A stretch of DNA of 50,294 nucleotides from Burkholderiales bacterium RIFCSPLOWO2_12_FULL_65_40 (GTDB taxonomy: Bacteria; Pseudomonadota; Gammaproteobacteria; Burkholderiales; Burkholderiaceae_C): positions 180,384-230,677 of the forward strand of contig MESL01000031.1 of the NCBI GenBank assembly GCA_001770955.1. Direction: 5' to 3'. The position numbers and the translations under genes were made by a program. Each line of letters opens with the position of its first letter. Position 1 is the stretch's first letter. Shown one piece after another: positions 16,379 through 25,614 of this stretch. The notes beneath the pieces are model-generated. The model saw only the letters and a list, made by a program, of their open reading frames with translations, was not told the origin of the DNA and searched no databases.

Positions 16379-17266
16379 ATGACCGCCACCTCTCCCCTCC
16401 AGATTGCCGTGCTGGGTATCGGCATGATGGGCCTGCCGATGGCCCGCCGCCTGTGCGAGGCCGGGCACCAGGTTCATGTCTGGAACCGCACGCGCGCCAA
16501 GGCCGAACCGCTGGCCGCCGCAGGCGCTACCGTGCACGGCCAGGCCGCCGATGCCGTGCGCCAGGCCGACATCACCATCAGCATGCTGGAAAACGGCCCG
16601 GTGGTCGCTGAGGTGCTGTTCGCCCAGGGGACCGCAGCGGCCATGCGCAAGGGCAGCCTGTTCATTGACATGGCATCGATCCAGCCGCGCGAGGCACGTG
16701 ACCATGCATCGCGACTGGGTGAGCTGGGGGTCGCGCATCTGGATGCCCCCGTATCGGGCGGCACCGTAGGCGCCGAGGCCGGATCGCTGGCCATCATGGT
16801 GGGCGGCAAGGCGGCCGACTACCAGCGTGCCCTGCCCGTTTTCATGGCACTGGGCCGCCCTACCCATGTGGGCCCCCATGGCGCGGGGCAGCTCGCCAAG
16901 CTGGCCAACCAGATGATCGTCGGCATCACCATCGGCGCCGTGGCCGAGGCATTGCTGTTCGCAGCCAAGGGCGGTGCCGACATGGCCAAGGTGCGCGAAG
17001 CCATTGCCGGCGGCTTTGCCGACAGCCGGATCCTGCAGCTGCACGGCCAGCGCATGGTGGAGCGCGACTTTGCGCCCCGCGGCCGCATGAACGTGCAGCT
17101 CAAGGACATGCGCAACGCCCTGACCACCGCCCAGGAAATCGGCTTTGACGCGCCCGTGACCGCCCTCTTTGAATCCCTGTACGCCCAGGGCGTGGAGCAC
17201 GGCCTGGGCGAGCTCGATCACAGTGGCCTGTTCGTCGAACTGGCCAGCCGCAATGCCATGCAGTGA
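16379..17266 (+). CDS. Beta-hydroxyacid dehydrogenase (HIBADH family)
   Basis: A 295-residue NAD(P)-dependent dehydrogenase of the 3-hydroxyisobutyrate dehydrogenase / tartronate-semialdehyde reductase family. The Rossmann motif is VLGIGMMGLPMARRL at the N-terminus. The substrate-binding signature DAPVSGGTVGAEAGSLAIMV and the catalytic-Lys segment GAGQLAKLANQMIVG are intact. The tail region has FAPRGRMNVQLKDM. The ATG at 16379 is preceded by AAGGAAG. It is divergent from the hydrolase gene. Which beta-hydroxyacid it oxidises or which aldehyde it reduces cannot be told from sequence. Confidence 0.9.
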   Translation: MTATSPLQIAVLGIGMMGLPMARRLCEAGHQVHVWNRTRAKAEPLAAAGATVHGQAADAVRQADITISMLENGPVVAEVLFAQGTAAAMRKGSLFIDMASIQPREARDHASRLGELGVAHLDAPVSGGTVGAEAGSLAIMVGGKAADYQRALPVFMALGRPTHVGPHGAGQLAKLANQMIVGITIGAVAEALLFAAKGGADMAKVREAIAGGFADSRILQLHGQRMVERDFAPRGRMNVQLKDMRNALTTAQEIGFDAPVTALFESLYAQGVEHGLGELDHSGLFVELASRNAMQ

Positions 17267-17297
17267 TGCTGAAAGCCAAAAATTTTTCACACCCTGC

Positions 17298-17327
17298 TTG
17301 CGAAGCAGTAAAAAATTAGTGCATAAT
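17298..17327 (+). promoter_or_regulatory. Sigma-70 promoter for tRNA-Lys
   Basis: TTGCGA (17298-17303), an 18-nt spacer and CATAAT (17322-17327) precede the tRNA by about 38 nt. The -35 element is embedded in a small hairpin, CTGCTT-GCG-AAGCAG. Confidence 0.6.
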
Positions 17328-17365
17328 TCGAGTCTCTGCTGCACCGCAGAAACGGTTTCAAAAGT

Positions 17366-17441
17366 GGGTTCTTAGCTCAGTTGGTAGAGCAGCGGACTCT
17401 TAATCCGTAGGTCGAGTGTTCGAGTCACTCAGGACCCACCA
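17366..17441 (+). tRNA. tRNA-Lys (anticodon CTT)
   Basis: A complete 76-nt cloverleaf. Acceptor GGGTTCT pairs with AGGACCC (one G-T pair). The D arm is GCTC/GAGC and the anticodon stem is GCGGA/TCCGT. The loop CTCTTAA has anticodon CTT at 17399-17401. The T arm GAGTG/CACTC has loop TTCGAGT. The 3' CCA is encoded. No integrase gene or duplicated tRNA end is near it. Confidence 0.97.
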
Positions 17442-17448
17442 CTTCATC

Positions 17449-17480
17449 AAGGACTTGGCTTCAAAGCCAAGTCCTTTTGT
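17449..17480 (+). terminator. Terminator after tRNA-Lys
   Basis: A 13-bp perfect inverted repeat, AAGGACTTGGCTT / AAGCCAAGTCCTT, with a 2-nt centre is followed by TTGTGTTT. It ends 38 bp before the start of the transporter gene. Confidence 0.85.
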
Positions 17481-17517
17481 GTTTCTGGGCCTCCAAGCGC
17501 TTCGCACCCCAACGCAC

Positions 17518-18750
17518 ATGCATCCCCAAGCCCACGAACTCTGGCGCGCCCCCCGCTGGGCTCTCGCCGTTTTGCTGGCCTTGCTGGGGATGCTGGGCCC
17601 GTTCTCGATCGACACATATCTGCCCGCCTTCTCGGGCATCGCCACAGCGCTGGGTGCCACACCGGTCGAGATGCAGCAAACGCTGTCGGCCTATCTGTTC
17701 GGCTTCGCTTTCATGAACCTGTTCCACGGCGCCCTGGCCGACAGTTTTGGCAGGCGGCCCGTGGTGCTCTGGGGCATTGCCATGTTCACGGTCGCGTCAG
17801 CGGGATGCGCTCTGGCCCAGGACATCGGCCAGCTGGTTCTGTTTCGCGCATTGCAGGGGCTCTCCACGGGTGCCGGAATCGTGGTGTCCCGCGCGGTGAT
17901 CCGGGACATGTTCCCCCCCGCCCAGGCGCAAAAGGTGATGAGCCAGGTCACCATCTATTTCGGCGTGGCTCCGGCCGTGGCTCCCATCATTGGCGGCTGG
18001 TTGTATGTGCATACGGGCTGGCACAGCATTTTCTGGTTTCTCACAGCGATCGGCATCGCACTGTGGGCCGCCAACTACCGGCTACTTCCCGAAACCCTGC
18101 ACGCAGACCACCGCCAGCCCTTCAATGTTCCGCATCTCATGCGCGGCTACTGGCAACTCGGTTCAAGTCCCCGATTCTTGCTGCTGGCGCTGGCCAGCGG
18201 TGTGCCGTTCAATGGCATGTTTCTGTATGTGCTGGCGGCCCCGGCATTTCTCGGAAATCACCTCGCATTGGCACCCACGCAGTTCTTCTGGTTCTTCGTG
18301 TTGACGATCTCGGGGATCATGGGCGGCGCCTGGGTCAGCGGACGCATGGCGGGCCGCATTCCTCCCAAACGGCAGATACGGCATGGCTTCCTGGTGATGC
18401 TCACCGTATCCGTTCTCAACCTGATCGCCAACCTGCTGCTGCCTGTGCACGTGTCCTGGGCTCTGTTGCCGATCGCCATTTTTGCGTTTGGCTGGGCGCT
18501 GATGGTCCCGGTGGTCACGTTGCTGGTTCTCGATCTGCATCCCGAGCGGCGTGGCATGGCCTCGTCGTTGCAGGCCTTCGTGGGCTCCACCGCAAACGGC
18601 CTGGTGGCCGGTGTCATCGTACCTTTGATCATGCACTCCACTGTGCTTCTGGCGACAGCATCGTTGCTGATGATGGGTATCGGCTTGCTGGCCTGGATCT
18701 TTCTGCACCACCGCTGGCCCGACATCGGCCGGACCACGGGCCACGGATGA
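17518..18750 (+). CDS. Bcr/CflA-family multidrug efflux MFS transporter
   Basis: A 410-residue inner-membrane proton-antiport exporter with about twelve transmembrane helices. The first segment, LGPFSIDTYLPAFSGIATAL, and the loop between helices 2 and 3, GALADSFGRRPVVLWG, are typical of DHA1 Bcr/CflA exporters. VVSRAVIRDMFPPAQAQKVM also fits the family. I chose the ATG at 17518. An open frame continues upstream through the tRNA and terminator and is not real. The tRNA terminator just upstream separates it from tRNA transcription, so a promoter should lie within about 40 bp or be the tRNA promoter read-through. The exported drug cannot be deduced. Confidence 0.9.
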   Translation: MHPQAHELWRAPRWALAVLLALLGMLGPFSIDTYLPAFSGIATALGATPVEMQQTLSAYLFGFAFMNLFHGALADSFGRRPVVLWGIAMFTVASAGCALAQDIGQLVLFRALQGLSTGAGIVVSRAVIRDMFPPAQAQKVMSQVTIYFGVAPAVAPIIGGWLYVHTGWHSIFWFLTAIGIALWAANYRLLPETLHADHRQPFNVPHLMRGYWQLGSSPRFLLLALASGVPFNGMFLYVLAAPAFLGNHLALAPTQFFWFFVLTISGIMGGAWVSGRMAGRIPPKRQIRHGFLVMLTVSVLNLIANLLLPVHVSWALLPIAIFAFGWALMVPVVTLLVLDLHPERRGMASSLQAFVGSTANGLVAGVIVPLIMHSTVLLATASLLMMGIGLLAWIFLHHRWPDIGRTTGHG

Positions 18751-18840
18751 AGGATTTTTTCAGCGCACCGCTGTAATATGGCTTGTCTGTCGCGGCAGCA
18801 GGGTTCGGGCAACCGTTGAAATGCCGCTGGAGGATCTCGG

Positions 18841-19977
18841 ATGCAATTGCTGAAGCTGGTGGAGTCCGAAGTGCAGATTGGTATTCCTCTGCCCTGGAAT
18901 GTCCGCAACCAGGACTGCGCCTTGCTGCTTGCCAAGGGGTACGTGGTCCGGGACGAAGCCCAGCTGGAGATGCTTCTGGACCGGGGCATTTTTGTGGACC
19001 TGGAAGAGGTTCGCGCCCTGGAGGCCCTCAAAGCCCCGATTCAACGCCCCCCTGACAGCATTTACGTTCGCTGGACAAGCGCCATCGACGAACTGGAGGC
19101 CCTGCTGACCTCACCGGAGGAAGCGCCCGATTTGATTTCACGGATCGAGGCATTGGCCCGGACGATCATCGACCTGACCGCCGAGGACGCAGACATTGGC
19201 CTCTTCATGGCCATGCGGCAGGACCAGGCCCGCCACCTGCGTTATGGCTTCAGCCATCCGGTCTACACGGCACTGCTGTGCATCCTCATGGCGCAGCGCA
19301 TAGGCTGGACCGAGCGCAGGGTGCAGTCACTGACCCTGGCCGCACTGACCATGAATGCCAGCATCGCCGACCTGCAGGTGCACATGGCCTTTCAGGACTA
19401 CCCGGTGCTGGATCGACAGCGCGCTCTGATCTGCAAGCATCCCATGGAAAGTGCGGCCCTGCTGGAGCGTGCGGGTGTCACCGATTGCGCCTGGCTGAAC
19501 GCCGTCCGGGAGCACCACGAGCAAGTCGGAGGCAAAGGCTACCCTACCGGAACGACCGTGGTGGATGAATCTGCGCAGATTCTGCGCATGGCGGATCATT
19601 TCATGGCCTGCATCAGCCCGCGCACCTTGCGCCCCTCCATGAGCATCCAGGAAGCCACACGCCAGATATTTCGTGAAGACCAGGGGGGACCGATGTCCCG
19701 TGCCCTGATCCGGGAGCTCGGGCTTTACCCACCAGGGGATTTTGTTCAGCTCGCCAACGGTGAACAGGGAATCGTTGTCCGCAGAGGGGCCGAAGCCCGC
19801 ACCCCCCTTGTGGCCGCCGTCACCGACACCCAGGGTCGCAGCGTCACCACCACCGTGCAACGCGACACTGCCCAACCGGAATTTGCCATCACCGGCCCAG
19901 CACCCGATCGCAGCCTGCTGGTGCGCGTTCCCCCTGAACGCCTTTACGGTTTCGGGGTGGCCACCGGCCAAGGGTGA
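18841..19977 (+). CDS. Degenerate HD-GYP-type protein
   Basis: A 378-residue protein. The N-terminal 100 residues resemble the DUF3391-like region found before HD-GYP domains. The following domain follows the HD-GYP layout but has lost the metal-binding HD pair. A His remains in GFSHPVYTALL (H139), but the usual HDIG position reads LAALTMNASI. Later elements are kept: KHPMESAALLERAG, REHHEQVGGKGYP and ILRMADHF. The C-terminus is a beta-rich domain of about 80 residues (FVQLANGEQGIVVRRG). Cyclic-di-GMP hydrolysis is therefore doubtful, and a sensor or effector role is more likely. The start has GGAGGATCTCGG upstream. It faces the GGDEF gene tail-to-tail, 6 bp apart. Confidence 0.82.
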   Translation: MQLLKLVESEVQIGIPLPWNVRNQDCALLLAKGYVVRDEAQLEMLLDRGIFVDLEEVRALEALKAPIQRPPDSIYVRWTSAIDELEALLTSPEEAPDLISRIEALARTIIDLTAEDADIGLFMAMRQDQARHLRYGFSHPVYTALLCILMAQRIGWTERRVQSLTLAALTMNASIADLQVHMAFQDYPVLDRQRALICKHPMESAALLERAGVTDCAWLNAVREHHEQVGGKGYPTGTTVVDESAQILRMADHFMACISPRTLRPSMSIQEATRQIFREDQGGPMSRALIRELGLYPPGDFVQLANGEQGIVVRRGAEARTPLVAAVTDTQGRSVTTTVQRDTAQPEFAITGPAPDRSLLVRVPPERLYGFGVATGQG

Positions 19978-19983
19978 GCCACG

Positions 19984-21450
19984 TCAGGCCATCCGGCGAC
20001 GGTCCATGCCTCGCTCCTGGTAATAGCGCAGTTTTTCCCCATACATGGCCTGATCGGCGCGGTGCAGGGTGTCTTCCACCTGATCACCCGAGGCGCAACA
20101 GGCCAGTCCCATCGCCAGACTCAGGGGCTGCCCCGGATAGAACTGGTTGTTGATTTCCACCATCGAGAGAATACGGTCCTGTACCGCCTGGGCGCCCCGT
20201 TCATCCATGCCAGGAAGCAGCACCGTGAACTCATCGCCGCCCACACGGGCCGCACACACCGTCGGCTCGACCGCCTTGGTCAGCACCTCGCCCACGCGTC
20301 GCAGCAGCGTGTCGCCGGCAGCATGTCCATGCTCGTCGTTGATCCCCTTGAGGCCATTGAGGTCGATGGTGATGACACTCAAAGGCCAGGGACCCTTGCG
20401 TGTGATGCGGTTGAGTTCCTCGACGTAGAACGTGCGGTTGCGCAGCTGGGTGAGCACATCGTGCTTGCCCAGGTATTCGAGGTAGGCCTCGGCTTTCTTG
20501 CGAGCGGTGATGTCCACCAGCGAGAGCAGCACCAGTCCCCAGTGCTCCTGGTGGTCCGCCAGCACCGAGAACTGCATGTGGATGTACACCGGCTCGCCAG
20601 ACAACGCATAGTTGACCACTTCGCGCTGCTGGAACAGTTTGCCGTCCCACAGATCCTGAAGCTGCTCGGCGAACGAATCGTGCATCTCACCCCGGAAAAC
20701 ACGCCCGATGTTGTTCAGCAGTTCATCCTTGCTCACGGCACCGAACATCTGCAGCGTCAGCTGATTGACGTCGATGACCCGTATCTCCTGCATGCAGCGC
20801 GAAACGAATTCCGGATGCACCTTGATGAAGGTCTTGAAATCCTGAATGCCCTGTGCGCGCACCTCGTCCATGAGGCGCTTGACGGCGGAAAAATCCTCGA
20901 CCCACAGCGAGACCGGCGAATGCTCGAACAGGTCGCGCGCATAGCGCTCGCTGCGCTGCAACTGGTGGGCGCTCCGCACCTGGGAAGTGACGTCATCCAG
21001 CGAAACCAGCACCCGGCTCCACGTGGCTTCGTGCCCGGGAAGGATACGCGCCCGGATTTTGACATCCAGACGCCGCCCATCCAGCGCGTAGTTCACCGTC
21101 TGGTTGGAGAACTCCGGCGAGCCGGTCCACAGCTGCGACAGCTCATGGGCCACCTGGGTCTGCATGTCGTCACGAAAAACCTTGTCCAGGTTCTCCATCA
21201 GCTCGGTCTGGCTGGATGCAGCAAAAAGCTCCAGGGTGCGCCGGTTGACCTGCAAGACCTTGTAGCAGGCGATGCACTGACGCACCCGGGCCGGCTCTTG
21301 CGCCAGGTGCTCACGCAGATCGGTCACGCCCTCGGCGCGCCAGGCATCGAAAAGTTGCTTGAGGGCGCTGAAGTCCTCCAGCCACAGCGATGTGGGCGCC
21401 AGATCGAACATGTGCTCGAAGTCGGTGCCCGAAGAGAGTGATGGTGACAC
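19984..21450 (-). CDS. Diguanylate cyclase with tandem PAS-like domains
   Basis: A 488-residue cytoplasmic protein that makes cyclic di-GMP. Two similar sensory units are arranged in tandem (about residues 13-157 and 172-312). Both have a TSLWLEDFSALK / VSLWVEDFSAVK start, a DLREHL / DFKTFI segment, a VNRRTLELF / VNQLTLQMF core and a NYAL segment. The GGDEF domain (about 335-480) has LEYLGKHDVLTQLRNRTFY, DLNGLKGINDEHGHAAGD and an intact ARVGGDEF (GGDEF at 404-408). The RxxD inhibitory site upstream of GGDEF is absent (VEPT in its place), so no classical product inhibition is expected. No membrane segment is visible. Confidence 0.93.
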   Translation of the reverse strand: MSPSLSSGTDFEHMFDLAPTSLWLEDFSALKQLFDAWRAEGVTDLREHLAQEPARVRQCIACYKVLQVNRRTLELFAASSQTELMENLDKVFRDDMQTQVAHELSQLWTGSPEFSNQTVNYALDGRRLDVKIRARILPGHEATWSRVLVSLDDVTSQVRSAHQLQRSERYARDLFEHSPVSLWVEDFSAVKRLMDEVRAQGIQDFKTFIKVHPEFVSRCMQEIRVIDVNQLTLQMFGAVSKDELLNNIGRVFRGEMHDSFAEQLQDLWDGKLFQQREVVNYALSGEPVYIHMQFSVLADHQEHWGLVLLSLVDITARKKAEAYLEYLGKHDVLTQLRNRTFYVEELNRITRKGPWPLSVITIDLNGLKGINDEHGHAAGDTLLRRVGEVLTKAVEPTVCAARVGGDEFTVLLPGMDERGAQAVQDRILSMVEINNQFYPGQPLSLAMGLACCASGDQVEDTLHRADQAMYGEKLRYYQERGMDRRRMA

Positions 21451-21512
21451 GGGAATTCCTCCTGGTTCGGCTATTGTCCTGGCCTCGTCGGGTTATATCT
21501 TGCAGGCAGGCG

Positions 21513-21541
21513 AAAAAAAACCGGCCCTCGGGGCCGGTTTT
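21513..21541 (-). terminator. Terminator of the DEAD-box helicase gene
   Basis: On the minus strand AAAACCGGCCCC and its complement GGCCGGTTTT form a GC-rich hairpin followed by eight T. It lies 19 bp after the helicase stop and upstream of the next minus-strand gene. Confidence 0.9.
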
Positions 21542-21559
21542 CCATGCAGTGATCAGTGA

Positions 21560-23425
21560 TCAGCGTGCCGGGCGCGCCGGACGCTTGCGTGCGTCATGCG
21601 GCACAAAGGACTTGCCGGCAGCCGGCTTGGCAAACGAAGACTGCGGACGCGGTGCAAAATCACCACGCGGAGCAGCACCCTCATGCCGTGGCGCAAAACC
21701 ACCGCGTGCCGGTTCACCAAAACCCGGCTTGCGGCCATAGCCATCGCCATCGCGGCGCGGGGCGAAGCCACGGTCTTCGCGACCGGCGAAACCACGGTCA
21801 TCGCGGCCGGCAAAACCACCAGGAGCCGCAGGCCTGCGGTCGTCGCTGGGACGGCCCTGGACGCGCTGGCGGTCATTGAAACCACCGCCGAATCCACCAC
21901 CATTGCCACCGCCGAAGCCGCCACGGTCGGCACCGCGCGCAGGACCGCTGAACTTGCGATCGCGTGACTGGAAGTCGCGGCCGCCACGGTTGGCGTAGTC
22001 GGGCGCAGGGCGCGACGTGGGCATGCGCTGGGCAGGCTCGAGACCGGGGATGACCTCGGCCTTGAACTGCTGGCGGCTGTAACCTTCGATGTCAAAAATC
22101 TTGCGGCGGTCACGGAACTCGGCAAACGTCACGGCCAGGCCGTCGCGGCCGGCGCGGCCGGTGCGGCCGATGCGGTGCGTGTAGTCCTCGGCCTTCATGG
22201 GCAGGCCGAAGTTGAAGACGTGGGTGATGGTGGGCACGTCGATGCCGCGTGCGGCGACGTCGGTGGCCACCAGGATCTGCACCTGGCCGCTGCGCAGCGC
22301 CATCAGGCGGCGATTGCGCAGGCCCTGGCTCAGGGCACCGTGCAGCGCCACGGCGCTGAAGCCTTCCTGCTGCAGGTCGGTCGCCAGACCATCGCACTCG
22401 ATCTGGGTGCTGGCGAAGACGATGGCCTGGTTGATCGTGGTGTCGCGCAGCCAGTGGTCCAGCATCTTGCGCTTGTGCTGGGCGTTGTCGGCCCAGTAGA
22501 GCATCTGCTTGATGTTCGCGTGCTTCTCCTGCGGGGTGTCGATCTGGATCTTCTGCACCGAGGAACCACCGTCGTGCATCACGCGCATGGCCAGTTGCTG
22601 GATGCGCGGCGCGAACGTGGCGCTGAACATCATGGTCTGTTTGCGCTGGCTGGTGAGCTGGTTGATTTCGGCCAGATCGTCGGCAAAGCCGAGGTCAAGC
22701 ATGCGGTCGGCTTCGTCCACCACCAGGAACTGCACTTTGTCGAGCTTGATCTGCATCGAACGCTGCAGGTCCAGCAGGCGGCCGGGCGTGGCCACCACGA
22801 GGTCGGCGTTCTGCAGCTTCGCAATCTGCAGCTGGTAGGGCATGCCGCCCACCACGTTGGCCACGCGCAGGCCACGCACATGCTTGACCAGGTCAATGGC
22901 ATCATGCGCCACCTGTTGCGCCAGTTCGCGTGTCGGGCAAACGATCAGTGCGCCCGGAACGGCAGGCTTGAAGTTGCGGGTGTTGGTGGGATCCTTGCGC
23001 TTGGCGCGCTTCGGGGGGGCTTCGCCACGTGCGGCGGCCTCTGCCACGGCACGGTCGTACTCGGCGCGGGCTTCGGCTTCAGCTTCGGCCTGCTGGCCGA
23101 TCAGCGTGTGCAGCACCGGCAGCAGGAAGGCTGCGGTCTTGCCGCTGCCCGTCTGGCTGGAAACCATCAGGTCGATGCAGCGGCCGCCCTGACCACCCTG
23201 GCCCATGGCCAGGGGGATGGCCTTGCACTGCACGGCGGTGGGCTGGGTGTAGCCCAGATCAGCCACGGCCTGCACCAGCTCGGGCGCCAGGCCCAGCTCG
23301 ATGAAGCCATTGGGTTCGGCGGTCACATCGGCCGTCAGCAGGGCTTCGGAGCCCGGCACGGAAATTTCGGCAACAAAAGATTCGGCAGGCGCAAAGTCGC
23401 CCTGCACTTGGAAAGTGTCGGTCAT
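21560..23425 (-). CDS. DEAD-box RNA helicase, RhlE-like
   Basis: A 621-residue ATP-dependent RNA helicase. Motifs in order: FIELGLAPELVQAVADLGY and TAVQCKAIPL (Q motif region), SQTGSGKTAAF, CPTRELAQQ, ATPGRLLDL, VVDEADRML, FSATFAP, ATDVAARGIDVP and HRIGRTGRAGRDG. An insert of about 60 residues with charged repeats (EAEARAEYDRAVAEAAARGE) sits after motif I. The C-terminal 180 residues are an Arg/Gly/Phe-rich low-complexity tail (GGFGGGNGGGFGGGF, then DDRGFAGREDRGFAPRRDG), expected to bind RNA or drive condensation. Its leader carries a stable hairpin near the start codon. It ends at a strong terminator. Confidence 0.93.
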   Translation of the reverse strand: MTDTFQVQGDFAPAESFVAEISVPGSEALLTADVTAEPNGFIELGLAPELVQAVADLGYTQPTAVQCKAIPLAMGQGGQGGRCIDLMVSSQTGSGKTAAFLLPVLHTLIGQQAEAEAEARAEYDRAVAEAAARGEAPPKRAKRKDPTNTRNFKPAVPGALIVCPTRELAQQVAHDAIDLVKHVRGLRVANVVGGMPYQLQIAKLQNADLVVATPGRLLDLQRSMQIKLDKVQFLVVDEADRMLDLGFADDLAEINQLTSQRKQTMMFSATFAPRIQQLAMRVMHDGGSSVQKIQIDTPQEKHANIKQMLYWADNAQHKRKMLDHWLRDTTINQAIVFASTQIECDGLATDLQQEGFSAVALHGALSQGLRNRRLMALRSGQVQILVATDVAARGIDVPTITHVFNFGLPMKAEDYTHRIGRTGRAGRDGLAVTFAEFRDRRKIFDIEGYSRQQFKAEVIPGLEPAQRMPTSRPAPDYANRGGRDFQSRDRKFSGPARGADRGGFGGGNGGGFGGGFNDRQRVQGRPSDDRRPAAPGGFAGRDDRGFAGREDRGFAPRRDGDGYGRKPGFGEPARGGFAPRHEGAAPRGDFAPRPQSSFAKPAAGKSFVPHDARKRPARPAR

Positions 23426-23446
23426 ATTTTTCTCACACGAAAACGG

Positions 23447-23465
23447 CCGCAGGCGCTGCCTGCGG
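23447..23465 (-). promoter_or_regulatory. Leader hairpin before the helicase start
   Basis: CCGCAGGC-GCT-GCCTGCGG is an 8-bp perfect stem, 21 nt upstream of the helicase ATG. The leader from here to orn is about 220 nt and contains no gene. Long structured leaders are common on cold-induced helicase mRNAs, but I cannot show this here. Confidence 0.5.
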
Positions 23466-23648
23466 TAGCTTCGTCAATGGTTAAAAAACATCAACCATCA
23501 AACGAAACCTGCACCAGCGTCGCGCCGGTGCGGTTGGGCATTCGTTGCAAGAAAATCTGACTGGCCTAAGCCGCCGTGTGTCTTGCTGACCCGATGTGTG
23601 AAGGGAGATGCACAATTCTTGCAGTGCCAATGCATTGCAAGCCAGCGA

Positions 23649-24260
23649 TTATGACACGGATTCGGGTTTTCCCGCAAGTACTGGCAGCGCAAGAAAGTGG
23701 GCGCGGTAATGCGCCAGCTCTTCAATGGATTCGTGCACATCCGCCAGGGCGGTGTGCTTCTGCGCCTTCTTGAAACTGCTGTAGGCCTCGGGCTTCCAGC
23801 GCTTGGCCAGTTCCTTCAGGGTGCTCACGTCCACGTTGCGGTAGTGAAAGAAGGCTTCGAGCTTGGGCATGTAGCGCGCCAGAAAGCGCCTGTCCTGTCC
23901 GATGCTGTTGCCGCACAGCGGCACCTTGCCCTTGGGCACATAGCGCGACAGGAAATCGATGATCTGCTGCTGGGCTTCCTCCTCGGTGATGGCAGAGGCC
24001 TTGACCTTATCGATCAGGCCGCTGCGGCCGTGCGTCCCCTTGTTCCAGGCGTCCATCTTGCCCAGCAGTTCGTCGGACTGGTGGATGACCAGCACCGGGC
24101 CTTCCACGCGCGGCTCCAGGTGGGGGCCAGTGACGACCACAGCGATTTCGATGATGCGTTCGGCTTCCGGGTCGAGCCCGGTCATTTCGCAGTCGAGCCA
24201 GACCAGGTTCTGGTCGGATTTGGCCAGCACGGTGGCCGGCGTTGCAGGGGTTTCAGACAT
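23649..24260 (-). CDS. orn: Oligoribonuclease
   Basis: The 203-residue 3'-5' exonuclease of the DEDDh family that degrades di- to short oligoribonucleotides, including pGpG from cyclic di-GMP breakdown. Motifs are [14 protein letters not shown] (first acidic pair), [29 protein letters not shown] and [14 protein letters not shown] (final His and Asp). The ATG at 24260 gives the usual length plus a short N-terminal extension of about 15 residues. It is divergent from the M48 protease gene with 37 bp between starts. The orn neighbourhood with rsgA is conserved in many proteobacteria. Confidence 0.96.
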   Translation of the reverse strand: MSETPATPATVLAKSDQNLVWLDCEMTGLDPEAERIIEIAVVVTGPHLEPRVEGPVLVIHQSDELLGKMDAWNKGTHGRSGLIDKVKASAITEEEAQQQIIDFLSRYVPKGKVPLCGNSIGQDRRFLARYMPKLEAFFHYRNVDVSTLKELAKRWKPEAYSSFKKAQKHTALADVHESIEELAHYRAHFLALPVLAGKPESVS

Positions 24261-24297
24261 GGGCGGCATTGTCGCCGATGCCCTACACTCGCGCGAC

Positions 24298-25614
24298 ATG
24301 CCTGCCGACACCTCTGCCGCCTTCTCCCCCTCCCTCGCGCTCACCCTGGCTTTTGCCCTGGCCCTGGTGGCCGGTTTCCTGCTCAAGGCCTGGCTCACCT
24401 CGCGCCAGATCCGCCATGTCGCGCACCACCGCCAGAGCGTGCCTGCCCCCTTTACCGAGCGCATGCCTCTGCAAGCCCACCAGAAAGCCGCCGACTACAC
24501 CGTCGCCAAAGCCCGTTTCGGCCTGCTGGAGATGGCCCTGGGCACCGCCGTGCTGCTGGGCTGGACGCTGCTGGGCGGCCTCGATCTGCTGAACCAGACG
24601 CTGCTCGACCTGCTGGGCGGCGGGATGGCGCAGCAACTCGCATTGCTGGCCGCATTCGCCTTGGTCAATGGCCTGATCGACCTGCCCGCCACGCTGTACC
24701 AGACCTTCGTGCTGGAACAGCGCTTTGGCTTCAACCAGACAACACTGCGCCTGTGGCTGTCCGATCTGCTCAAGTCGATGCTGCTGGGCACCCTCATCGG
24801 GCTGCCGATTGCGGCGGCCATCCTCTGGCTCATGGGCACGGCGGGCACGCTTTGGTGGCTGTGGGCCTGGGGGCTTTGGATGGGTTTCAACCTGCTGCTG
24901 ATGGTGGTGTACCCCACCTTCATCGCACCGCTGTTCAACAAGTTCCAGCCCTTGGAAGACGAGTCGCTCAAGGCGCGCGTGACGGCGCTCATGCAGCGCT
25001 GCGGCTTTGCTGCCAAGGGCCTGTTCGTGATGGACGGCAGCCGCCGCAGTGCACACGCCAACGCCTATTTCACCGGCTTTGGCGCGGCCAAACGCGTGGT
25101 GTTCTATGACACGCTTCTCAAGCAGCTCACCCCCGGCGAGGTCGAGGCCGTGCTGGCGCACGAGCTCGGGCATTTCCATCACCGCCACATCACCAAGCGC
25201 ATGGTCGGCATGTTCGCCCTGAGCCTGGCGGGCTTTGCAGCCCTGGGCTGGCTGTCCGCGCAGCCCTGGTTCTACACCGGGCTGGGCGTGCGCCCCAGCC
25301 TGGCGCTGCTCGTGTCCGACGTACCCGCTGCACCCAACGATGCCCTGGCGCTGCTGCTGTTCCTGCTGGTGGTGCCGGTGTTCACCGTGTTCCTGGCGCC
25401 GCTGTTCGCGCAGCTCTCGCGCCGCCACGAGTTCGAGGCCGACGCCTATGCCATGCAGCAAGCCAGCGGCGCCGACCTGGCCTCGGCCCTGCTCAAGCTC
25501 TACGAAGACAACGCCTCCACGCTCACCCCCGACCCGGTGTACGTGAAGTTCCATTACTCGCATCCGCCCGCCAGCGAACGGCTGGCACGCATGCCCACCC
25601 CTGCCCACACATGA
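24298..25614 (+). CDS. M48-family membrane metalloprotease (Ste24-like)
   Basis: A 438-residue zinc endopeptidase in the inner membrane. An N-terminal helix (about 10-30) is followed by a long Ste24-type N-terminal region with several more helices (about 75-95, 110-125, 160-180, 185-210). The active site is [14 protein letters not shown] (HELGH at about 287-291). The third zinc ligand is the Glu in [12 protein letters not shown] (about 375). The overall length and layout match CAAX-protease/Ste24 rather than short HtpX. Bacteria lack prenylated a-factor, so substrates are presumably membrane proteins. The start at 24298 avoids overlap with orn. The stop overlaps phhB by ATGA. Confidence 0.92.
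   Translation: MPADTSAAFSPSLALTLAFALALVAGFLLKAWLTSRQIRHVAHHRQSVPAPFTERMPLQAHQKAADYTVAKARFGLLEMALGTAVLLGWTLLGGLDLLNQTLLDLLGGGMAQQLALLAAFALVNGLIDLPATLYQTFVLEQRFGFNQTTLRLWLSDLLKSMLLGTLIGLPIAAAILWLMGTAGTLWWLWAWGLWMGFNLLLMVVYPTFIAPLFNKFQPLEDESLKARVTALMQRCGFAAKGLFVMDGSRRSAHANAYFTGFGAAKRVVFYDTLLKQLTPGEVEAVLAHELGHFHHRHITKRMVGMFALSLAGFAALGWLSAQPWFYTGLGVRPSLALLVSDVPAAPNDALALLLFLLVVPVFTVFLAPLFAQLSRRHEFEADAYAMQQASGADLASALLKLYEDNASTLTPDPVYVKFHYSHPPASERLARMPTPAHT

Noticed and set aside
17366..17480. tRNA-Lys as an integration site for a mobile element
   Set aside because: There is no integrase, no repeated tRNA 3' end downstream, and the next gene is an ordinary transporter.
18160..18180. GGTTCAAGTCC sequence resembling a T arm
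   Set aside because: It lies inside the transporter coding sequence and no cloverleaf surrounds it.
24260..24464. Longer N-terminus for oligoribonuclease
   Set aside because: It would overlap the divergent protease gene and the added residues are Arg-rich and unlike the family.
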